A stretch of 64,000 nt of DNA from Tubulanus polymorphus (taxonomy: Eukaryota; Nemertea; Palaeonemertea; Tubulaniformes; Tubulanidae). A model generated the notes under the pieces. The model was given only the letters and a program-made list of their open reading frames with translations, was not told where the DNA came from and made no database searches. The position numbers and the translations under genes were made by a program. Location: assembly GCF_964204645.1 (NCBI RefSeq), contig NC_134027.1, forward strand, positions 14,062,485-14,126,484. Reading direction: 5' to 3'. Numbering within the stretch: the stretch's first letter is position 1; every line of letters begins with the position of its first letter. Shown here one piece after another: positions 56,467-64,000 of the stretch.

Positions 56467-57189
56467 ATAATCTGAATGGTGACTTATGTCTCTGGTCTAT
56501 ATTGACTGACTCTTGTCTCTGAAAAAAAATGTGATAATCTCAAATTAGTAGAGTTATCAGTATTCTGGAGTTGAATCTAAATTAGATTTCAATAATAATA
56601 GTTGATTTGAATATTTTTTTATTTTAGCAAGATGAAAACAGTTAGAGTTGAAATTTGACCCATGACTGTAGTTGTATTTAAGTTAGGCAATCTATGTACA
56701 GTATGCCAGGACAGTATTTCCATTTTAAGGGTTTATATTGCAATCTGTCACATGACAGCTGTATAGTGTTATGTAATTCGTTTGACAATTTATGCCAGTT
56801 TTATGTTCTTATTTTTTAATCTATTGTATATTTTTGATAAACACTGTTCATTTTTATCTTTTATAAAATAATAAAGAAAAAATACATTCTGTAGAATTTG
56901 CTGATTTTTTATTTTGCTAATAGATAATTTCATCTTTCATAAAATAATAAAGAAAAAATACATTCTGCAGAACTTGCTTATTTTTTATTTCGCTGCTAGA
57001 TAATTCCATATTTTCATATCCAGCTTTCATATATTACACGTGAAAGGTATTCCTAATTGAAAGCAAAATATTCCTACTTGGAAAAGTCACAATTTCTTCG
57101 GTTTCGATATATTCCTATTGAAACCTTCAATATTTCTAATTAATCTGCCATTCATCCCTAAATGGAATTTTGAAAGGTTGGCAGCCCTG

Positions 57190-57849
57190 TTAGTCTTAAC
57201 TTTTAAAACTTTGAAGTGGATATTTAGTGGATATCTTAAATCACTGTGACTTTAAACCACTAGAAATCCAGTTTTACCAAACCGATTGTGAAAAATAAAC
57301 TCTCTTTACAATCCTCAAACATTCAGTTTTCTTATTATATTAATTCGGAGGTTCCTTCATCATAGTCCGTGCTTGATGCGATATAAATACAGAAATAGCA
57401 AAAATGACACAATTTTTATCACTTTGAAACTAGGCATTGTAACATTGTAGTTCGTTAGCAACAAGACACTTGAACGATGCGTGTCTCATCGCTAAACAGC
57501 GGATCATTTTTGTATCTTAAATTTAATCGTACTTAAATCGGTTTTACCCTCAAACAAATATAATGAACAAACACAAAAGGTCATAAGGTTAGTGTAGATA
57601 GTTTATTTATCAAAATCAGTTGTTTATTTGCCGAGATATCGCAGTTTGAACACAGGCAAAAATGCCGACAGAAGTTGTGTCGGCAAAAGTCACGCGAATT
57701 TGAATGAACGTGTCTGGGTGGGTGGTTACACAGGATCGTAGAGCAACGTAGATACACTGTGGAGACAGCCACTGCCAGAACTGGGTGAACATTATCCATG
57801 ATGCAACTGTTTTACCCATGATCCAATGCGCATCCCTCGTCTACGTATA
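57190..57849. other. non-coding stretch
   Basis: No gene supported. It contains the right hAT target duplication at its start and the TA target of the next MITE at its end. Two overlapping minus-strand frames at 57581-57819 lack domains. Confidence 0.4.
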
Positions 57850-58187
57850 CTATACAGAAAGGCTGGAAACGCTCCTATCTCCGTAATGCTTAAATCTACC
57901 CGCAAATATCTGGACAGATGACGTCACAGCAATCCCGAAGAGGCATCGCGAATTTTCAAAAATCAATTTTGTTGTCAGTTAAAATCTTTAACAATGGAGC
58001 TAAAACAGTGTCAATGTTTCCAAAAAAATCATCTACAATTGAAATTATGTGCGCTCCTTATATTTCAGGATTAAAATTGACACTAAGGACGCACTTCGGC
58101 AATCATCGGCAGTGTTCGGCTGTCCCGATAATTGCGGGTAGATTCAAGCATTACGGAGATAGGATCGTTTCCAGCCTTTCTGTATAG
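57850..58187. mobile_element. 338-bp MITE with ~57-bp inverted repeats, TA target
   Basis: Begins ctatacagaaaggctggaaa and ends tttccagcctttctgtatag; complementarity continues inward through tcctatctccgtaatgctt-aatctacccgcaa with one or two mismatches. TA lies on both sides (57848-57849 and 58188-58189), as expected for Tc1/mariner-type insertion. No coding capacity. Confidence 0.9.
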
Positions 58188-58386
58188 TATAGTCAAATGA
58201 CGGGCACGCGTTGCATCATGGGTAAAATATAATAAAACATGGCGGATTATCGAAGTAGGAACAACGTATCGCTGGTGAATTATTAAATATTTTTCCATTA
58301 TCAAAGCCCATTCAAGTGCCTGTGCTTTGCATTCAGAGATAAACAACAATTTTTACTAAAAAAGGTTGTTTTTGTTTTCATTTATG

Positions 58387-58572
58387 AGCGATAGTTTACT
58401 CAGCATACGCTCGCGTAATGCTGATAAATCCGCTCCGCGGACGCTCGGAATCATTACAGTGACGCCATCAACTGCTCATTAGCATATAAAAATATAGTAG
58501 GTGGCCCCACGTGATGGGCCATAAAAGCCGTTTTTCAGCATAACGCGAGCGTATGCTAGGTAAACTATCGCT
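58387..58572. mobile_element. 186-bp palindromic MITE
   Basis: The left arm agcgatagtttactcagcat, acgctcgcgt-aatgctga is complementary to the right arm ending ctaggtaaactatcgct over ~38 bases with few mismatches. The spacer is ~110 bp. Target duplication is unclear. It is only 200 bases from the TA MITE. Confidence 0.8.
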
Positions 58573-58599
58573 GATAGATGAAAATACAAACAAATCTAT

Positions 58600-58875
58600 G
58601 CCACTTCATGATTTTAGTCGGCCCGACGTCCAAATAAAGTCGGCAAGATGGTCGGCCCTTAGTCGGTGTCGTAGTCGTCCCACCGTCGGGAGTGCTCGTC
58701 GAGAAGTGGTCGGCCCGAGATCAGTTTACGTCACTTTGCCGACGTTTTGCGGACTGGCTTATAGTATGTCCGTCAGTTCCCCGACCGTTTGCCAACCTCA
58801 TCCGACCGTATTCTGACCAAACCCCGTCCATATTTGTCGATTCCCCGACTGTTTGCCAATGTCATCCAGGAACTG
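58600..58875. repeat. gtcggc/ccgac-rich repeat patch
   Basis: Dense gtcggc and ccgac(c/t)gtttgccaa phrases (58614-58870), including two related copies of ccgac-gtttgccaa-(c)-tcatcc. Similar phrases (gtcggcccgacg) reappear at 60345 and 60500-60590, so the two patches may be the ends of one element. Open frames here follow the repeat and are not believed to be genes. Confidence 0.45.
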
Positions 58876-59507
58876 AGTTTGAGGAACCTCTTCCATAAGA
58901 TACCTGAGACAACTATAGAGAATTACATGTACAAGTGCTTTTCCTTTAGTAGCAAAACAAAAATCAATACATAATTTTGAACAGTTTACATAGATTTTGA
59001 GATAAACTATAAAAGTAATAAAATAGAAATTTACTGTCACTATTTTTCAACTTGAAAAGCATTACTTTGATTGATTACAACGATTTTGAACTATGTCTAA
59101 GACATTATTAACAAATAAACAAAGCAATATCTGTATGATTAATGCCTGTATGATATGCACTCTTAGATGACTCATCTAAGTGTTTTTTAAGAATTTTAGA
59201 AAAATCCACACTTTTTCTAATAAGTATCACATAATACAAAAATAAATCCTTTCATACTACATACATAATGGTAAGATCTGTATTAAAGCAGGGGACACTC
59301 ATATGAATTGTTATGTATACAGGTTTCAACTGCTGTTTAATTCTTTGCCAAAACTACAGAATTATTAGGATTTTAGCATGTTTAAGCAAGTTTGATGCAT
59401 CCCCAATTCCCTCATTCACCGCTCAATCATTGTTGGAGTCTTTTATGAGAAGGGATCATCTGTACAACTTCTAAAAATGTCACCAGTTATTAAGTCCTGA
59501 CTGTATA

Positions 59508-59616
59508 TCATCGAGTGAAGCTTTGGGAAGTGATATCACACTCTTCGACGTTGTACTGTTGTAGAACATGCCCCAACATCCTTTCCTCACGAAATTTCTC
59601 GATTGCTGTGACAAGC
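59508..59616 (-). CDS. possible terminal exon of an unknown small gene
   Basis: After a polypyrimidine acceptor (tttatttttcttttag) a frame reads LVTAIEKFREERMLGHVLQQ then YNVEECDITSQSFTR and ends TGA at 59508-59510. It joins in phase to a frame in the exon ending at 60018, but that upstream frame has no ATG, so translation may start at the internal Met. I do not recognise the protein. Splice signals and joint phase support an exon; a non-coding transcript is the alternative. Confidence 0.3.
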
Positions 59617-60017
59617 CTAAAAGAAAAATAAACTGGTATAATAATTGTATTCATAAATTGTATCAACTTCATAGAGATCATAGTAATGAGTCAGTTTAGG
59701 TCTAGCTAAAGTCTATTCTTTTCGTCAGGGATCGCGATTTTTGGGGATATTTCTCATTTTCAGTCCAACAGCGTAGGCAGCAGCCTAGTACTAGCTCAAA
59801 ATGCCCTAAAACCTGATGATGTATCCATGATATCACCTATTAAACCTGAGTCAATCAATTTGTAATCATAATAACATAACAGTTCTAATAACCTAATCAT
59901 TTTAAGTGTTATTTCAGCAATAAAATGCATTGAATTTGATGTTGCTTCAAATAGGCCTTAACATTGAAGCAACTCAGCCGCAAATATGAAATACCATGTA
60001 AATACAATAACACTTAC

Positions 60018-60140
60018 CGAATGTAACACTTGTAATTACACTTGTTACAACTAGAAGACTGATGAATAGCGATTTTGATAACAAAGAATACGAACAAAAG
60101 AGCGAACAGAACGGAACCAAAATGGCGGCGGAAGATCTGC
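60018..60140 (-). other. possible first exon with YY1-like promoter motif
   Basis: On the minus strand a gccgccattttggttcc motif (YY1-type, common at animal transcription starts) at about 60115-60130 is followed by ~100 bases ending ttacattcg with a strong donor gtaagt at 60017-60012. The nearest matching acceptor is at 59617. I infer a short first exon, mostly untranslated. Confidence 0.3.
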
Positions 60141-60359
60141 GCACCACGCCGGCCTCGTTAAAAAGAAAACTTTCAATTTTTTATTCAGTTTAACAACCTT
60201 TATTAATAACATATAATCAAACGTATATGTGTATCGTTGATTAATAACTGAGGTATTGATATCGTCCTTATTGAGGCCTAAATAATTCTCAAATGGGGCG
60301 AAAGAGGGCACCACCATCTTGGTCGGCATAAGGTTAACGGGCCAACGTTGGCCCGACGA

Positions 60360-60650
60360 CAAAAAGATGACCGTATCAAGAATTAATGATTTTGAAACAA
60401 AACTACACTATACATATACCTACATAATATTTACTATCATATATTATGCTTAAATTAGAGTGAATGCATCACAAATAAGTATTTGCCCGGCCGGGGTCGG
60501 CGTGGAAACGTCGGCCCGACGGCGAAACCGACTCCTTGCCGATCCACGTCCAAATGCCGACTTCGTCTGACTCAATGCGGACTAGAAATGTTAACTGGGT
60601 TATTAACGAAATTACGAACCAAAACGTTGCATGGAGAGCAGGTGTGACAG
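60360..60650. other. non-coding with gtcggc patch
   Basis: Contains a second gtcggcccgacg-rich patch at 60485-60590 (see 58600-58875) and no gene. Confidence 0.4.
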
Positions 60651-60654
60651 ACAG

Positions 60655-60780
60655 TAGTAAGTTACCTAATCGTTGGTGGTAGGCTTTTTATGGGCTGATA
60701 CCAACATTAGGGAAGAGGGCCAAAACACGGTTGAAAAAAGTAACACTTCAAAAATATACTTTCTATTGACCTCAGTCCAC
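60655..60780 (+). repeat. ~135-bp dispersed repeat, copy 2
   Basis: Matches 48209-48345: gttacctaatcgttggtggt, gggccaaaacacggttgaaa and cacttcaaaaatatactttc. The satellite monomers that follow copy 1 are absent here, so the repeat is independent of the satellite. Confidence 0.8.
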
Positions 60781-60989
60781 AATTATTGGCTTAATTCACG
60801 AACTAACAGAGGTACCTTTTGAAATAATCCAATTTTATGTATGTTTTGAGCGATTAATCAACATTATTTGGAGAAATTAATTAATTTCTCCATAAATTCC
60901 GCCATTTCTCTGTATTGCATACATGAGGCATGTTAGACAAGGTGACCTACACGGATTTATATAAAACTTCCAAAACGAAATATATTTGA

Positions 60990-61792
60990 TCAGGCAATTA
61001 TGACGCAATTGGCGGCCGTCTTGGGGTGTCATCATTACTCATTCGTAGGTTGAATAAAGTTTTTCCACATTATATTGATACTTAAGCAAATTTTGTTACC
61101 ACGATCTATTGGAAAGTTGTAGCTCACGACATGGTCTATCGATCGTGGTGAGTTTCAAAGTCATTGGTTTTTGTATATGGCTACCAGGGGGCGTTGAACA
61201 ATTCAATAACTTAATATTTCTATATTACATTCGTACCTATGCATATTTTGGTACTGCAATCAATTGGAAAGTTGTAGTTCATGAAATGGTCTATGATCGT
61301 GGTGAGTTTCAAGGTCATTGGTTTTTTCATATGGCCACCACGGGGCGTTGAACACTGCAATAACAGTATTCACCTATAATATATTCGTACCTATGCATAT
61401 TTTGTTACCACAATCAATTGGAAAGTTGTAGCACATGATATGGTCTATGATTGCGGTGAGTTTCAAGGACATTAGTTATTCTACATGGTCACCAGGGGGC
61501 GTTGAATAGTAGAATAACTTAGTATTTCCTTATTAGATTGGTACCTAGGCATATCTTGTTACCATGATCAATTGCAAAGTTGTAGTTTATGACATGTTCT
61601 ATTATTGTGGTGAGCTTCAAGGTCATTGGGTCTTGCATATGGTCACCAGGGGGCATTGAATAGTAGAATTACTCAGTATTTCCATATTAAATTGGTAACG
61701 AGGCATATTTTGTTATCACAATCAATTACAAAATCGTAACTGCTGACACTTTCTATGATTGTAGTGAGTTTCAAGGTCATTGGATTTTGTAT
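60990..61792 (-). repeat. R1 copy in reverse orientation, left part
   Basis: Complementary strand of R1: the tail gcgtcataattg-type phrase appears as aattatgacgcaattggcgg at 60995-61020. About five ~157-bp units follow (ggtcaccagggggcgttgaa recurring). The ACGG end is absent. It is interrupted at 61792 by a hAT-like element and continues at 62534. Confidence 0.88.
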
Positions 61793-62527
61793 CAGGGATG
61801 AGAATTCCCCGCGGATCCGCGGTTTCCCGCGGATTTCGGTATTGAAAAATATCAATTTTCCAAATAGTCCAAAAATGATGTAAAAGTATGGGGGGGGATG
61901 ATCTCACTCAATTGGTCTGGCGCGATCGGTAATCAGGTGAACCGTAAAAGCGTTCAGTGCCTGTTTTACTCATCGTCACGTAAAAGTATCGTATTTCAAT
62001 GCATATTGATTGCAACACGGTGATTTTGTATCTACATTTGTACTACGATCTTGATGAGTGTGTATGTATTTTATCGATCGGTTGCCGAACCGCGCGTGCG
62101 GCAACAGAAGTAATGTATATAGGCCTACTTACTGTTGCCGCGCGTGTGTGGCGAACGTCTTCGGATATTATACACTACTGGGTGATGATTTTTAGTGAGC
62201 ATTCATCGGCGCATATTTACTGCAATAATTCAGGGCTCGACCCATATTGCATGAGATGTTGAATGTCATCGAATGAGGATGTACCTCATTGGAACTAGCC
62301 ATTACCTTCCAAAATATAATAGTCGTTCATGGGTTCAAGATCGCTCTAAGTGCTCGGAAAACGCATTTAATTTCTAAAATTTTCTTGGGGGAGGGCCGCC
62401 AAACCTCCCGAAATAGCTTCGCGCCTACGGCGCTCGCTAGTGCTGACGGCTATACCGTCAACTTGTTTGCGTGTGTAACTCAAGAAAAAAAACCCGCGGA
62501 TTTTACAGGTCGGCGATCTCATCCCTG
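61793..62527. mobile_element. 735-bp hAT-like non-autonomous element nested in R1
   Basis: Begins cagggatgagaattcc and ends ggcgatctcatccctg (11-bp exact inverted repeat). Flanks are TTGTAT at 61787-61792 and 62528-62533, a 6-bp duplication of the R1 phrase ttttgtatatgg. Both subterminal regions contain cccgcgg. No transposase is encoded; frames at 61999-62561 run through the ends and are not genes. Confidence 0.88.
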
Positions 62528-62533
62528 TTGTAT

Positions 62534-62630
62534 ATTGTCGCCAGGGGGCATTGAATATTGAAATTGTTAGATTGTTGAGCATTGGAAACCACTTCTCAAG
62601 TGGGCATGGTGTCCATGGACCCCTAGTTTT
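62534..62630 (-). repeat. R1 reverse copy, 5' end
   Basis: Carries cgccagggggcattgaatat, then ccacttctcaagtgggcatg and gtccatggacccctagttt, the complement of the R1 5' end. Confidence 0.85.
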
Positions 62631-62639
62631 ATTTCCTTA

Positions 62640-63671
62640 AAAGGTTACATTCAGTAATCAGGTTATTAATTCACAAACAAGTCAGATCTGCACCATAAAA
62701 TACAACACAATCTTCTGAACGTTGCCCGGCTGGTTTTTTCCTAACGCGAGCACTAGTTCTATGACGAATGACAGGCTCCTCATTTGACTCGACATTATCT
62801 ACTGATGCATTGTTTGAAGCCTCTGCAGCTACTTCATTTCCCAGTCAAATTATTTATTAGCAGACTCAGATTTCGTTAGGGTAACTCACTGTAATTTCGG
62901 AAGACCACGTAAGTTTGGAAGGTTTCTTTTCCGGCCTCAACGCGAGAGCAGAGAGGGAATACCTATTCGGAATAGGTTAAATTTGAAAAAGGGGAGGTAG
63001 GTTGGTATTTCCTGGGAATTCCGCGGGATACCGCGCCATTTTGATGACGTAGTACGCATTTCTTCCTGGCACACGAATTCAGCGCGGCAGATTGCTAAAG
63101 TCGGTCACGTAAGTACATTATTGATTCGCCCCGCTTTTACGGCATTTCGCGGCAGCCGATACGCAAACACTGCCGAGAAGTTCTAGGAAGTCGATAGTTT
63201 TTTTATAAACATTCATTTTCTATCAGAATACGCTAATTCATAAAAAACGGCGATTTTTAAAAACTTGCACGCATCCACATAATTTTGGAAATATTTCACC
63301 CGGCTTTCACGGTTCCACCACGTAATTTCGGAAGTTCCGAAATTATGTCTGATTGTAATTGCGTATATTTAAACAGCTGTTTTTCCTAGAAATGAACGAT
63401 TGTATAGCAGATTCGAAGCAACGAAATGCTTTTTTTTTACATCAAAATCGAATTTATTTAAGCGCTAGGCCTAACATCGTCGCAAGTGACTGCTGTAGCC
63501 TATAGCCTATTTAAATGAAAAACAAAATGGGATGATAAATAGGCGTACTTAGAACACAAATCGAAGGTCCTAACACTAGCTACAGCTTTTTTATCTGTCC
63601 CTAAAGGACAGCGCCCTTTACTTATACTCTGTATGAGGTCTAGCATTAATTAATTTAGTTTATTTTTCAGA
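62640..63671. other. 5' region of a pogo/psq-type element with subterminal motifs
   Basis: Non-coding. A motif cacgtaa(g/t)tt(t/c)gga with taatttcggaag recurs at 62893-62925 and 63305-63350 (the latter palindromic, ttcggaagttccgaa). This suggests transposase-binding sites upstream of the gene at 63672. The left end of the element could not be fixed. Confidence 0.4.
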
Positions 63672-64000
63672 ATGCCAAAGGTTTATTGTAAATGGATGGA
63701 GGACCAAATGACTCAAGCAATCGAAGCTGTAAAATCTGGCTCGTCAATCTTAAGAGCGGCCAATGATTTTTCTCTCCCGAAATCAACCCTGCATGACAGG
63801 ATTAGTGGTAAAGTCTGCCATATGACAGCAAGATTAGGCCGGCCCACTCATTTCAGCTTGGCAAGACGAGACCAAACTAGCCGACTTCGCTAAAAACCGA
63901 GCTGATCTGGATTATGGTTATTCAAAAAACAATTTTTTTAAGATATGCTGGTGATTTGGCCCTAAAACGCGGCATACCTTTCCAGGAGGTATGTCAACAT
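63672..64000 (+). pseudogene. psq-type HTH transposase (pogo/Tigger-like), partial
   Basis: An acceptor (tttatttttcag) lies just before the ATG at 63672. The frame starts MPKVYCKWMEDQMTQAIEAV, then SILRAANDFSLPKSTLHDRI, the pipsqueak-type helix-turn-helix of pogo-superfamily transposases that binds element ends. After GKV a shift near 63850 changes frame to one reading DETKLADFAKNRADLDYGYS. A second shift in a T run near 63938 leads to ALKRGIPFQE at the window end. The catalytic DDE domain lies beyond 64000. Two frameshifts make it a pseudogene unless these are assembly errors. Confidence 0.8.

Larger units (their letters stand above)
52734..57189 (+). mobile_element. hAT transposon, multi-exon, decayed
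   Basis: The 4456-bp element begins gagggctgccaacc and ends ggttggcagccctg (14-bp inverted repeats, the first base mutated from the expected c). It is flanked by TTAGTC at 52728-52733 and 57190-57195, a 6-bp target duplication. Inside is a spliced transposase gene on the + strand with five recognisable exons, damaged by a stop and frameshifts. The terminal CAGGG is typical for hAT; 6 bp is shorter than the classical 8. Near the 3' end an ~88-bp stretch containing aataataaagaaaaaa is duplicated (about 56850-56995). Confidence 0.9.

Noticed and set aside
62289-62561. 90-codon + strand frame near the end of the nested hAT-like element
   Set aside because: It runs through the element end and target duplication into R1, which a genuine gene would not do.

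Overview
This is a stretch of eukaryotic, almost certainly invertebrate animal, genome. It is A+T rich, dominated by mobile and satellite DNA, and holds only a few short host exons with GT/GC-AG splice signals. The mix of DIRS, BEL/Pao, Penelope, piggyBac, hAT and pogo/psq relics fits a marine invertebrate. So does a dispersed element with ~157-bp internal tandem repeats followed by an (ACGG)n tract, which resembles the pearl/HINE elements known from bivalves. A mollusc or other lophotrochozoan is plausible, but the species cannot be fixed from this window. I see no rRNA, complete tRNA or CRISPR.

Layout. 0.6-1.3 kb: BEL/Pao gag relic (-). 3.5-4.5 kb: copy of the dispersed repeat (called R1 here), split by a DIRS-type tyrosine-recombinase retrotransposon at 4505-10293 (-) that has inverted terminal repeats, an internal complementary region and decayed gag, RT/RNase H and recombinase. 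10.7-27.0 kb: a tandem array with a ~755-bp period. It is broken by a 347-bp MITE, a GC-richer block with a ~380-bp period, a 1.86-kb hAT-like non-autonomous element and a complete piggyBac transposon (23796-26068) whose 622-codon transposase looks intact. 29.1-29.7 kb: two exons of an ACSF2-like acyl-CoA synthetase (-), separated by a GC-AG intron. 32.5-33.7 kb: a broken gene of a repeat-associated family with a DFAEN motif. 34.7-42.2 kb: a second broken repeat-associated gene, split by a cluster of R1 copies. 42.5-43.6 kb: second copy of the hAT-like element. 44.6-47.5 kb: Penelope-like retroelement with near-identical inverted arms and a 14-bp target duplication. 48.0-48.2 kb: first exon of an imidazolonepropionase-like gene (AMDHD1), followed by a ~180-bp satellite with higher-order structure. 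52.7-57.2 kb: multi-exon hAT transposon with a 6-bp target duplication. 57.8-58.6 kb: two MITEs. 59.5-60.1 kb: a possible small two-exon transcription unit (-). 61.0-62.6 kb: inverted R1 copy with a nested 735-bp hAT-like element. 63.7-64.0 kb: psq/pogo transposase relic cut by the window end.

The history is layered. Elements sit inside elements, and several insertions can be undone on paper because an uninterrupted copy of the target occurs elsewhere in the window (DIRS in R1, hAT in R1, MITE and hAT in the 755-bp array). The only autonomous-looking gene is the piggyBac transposase; the other transposon genes carry stops or frameshifts. I found no operon-like system. The most informative structures are the DIRS circle-junction region, the intact piggyBac, the Penelope inverted dimer and the two repeat-associated gene families of unknown mechanism.
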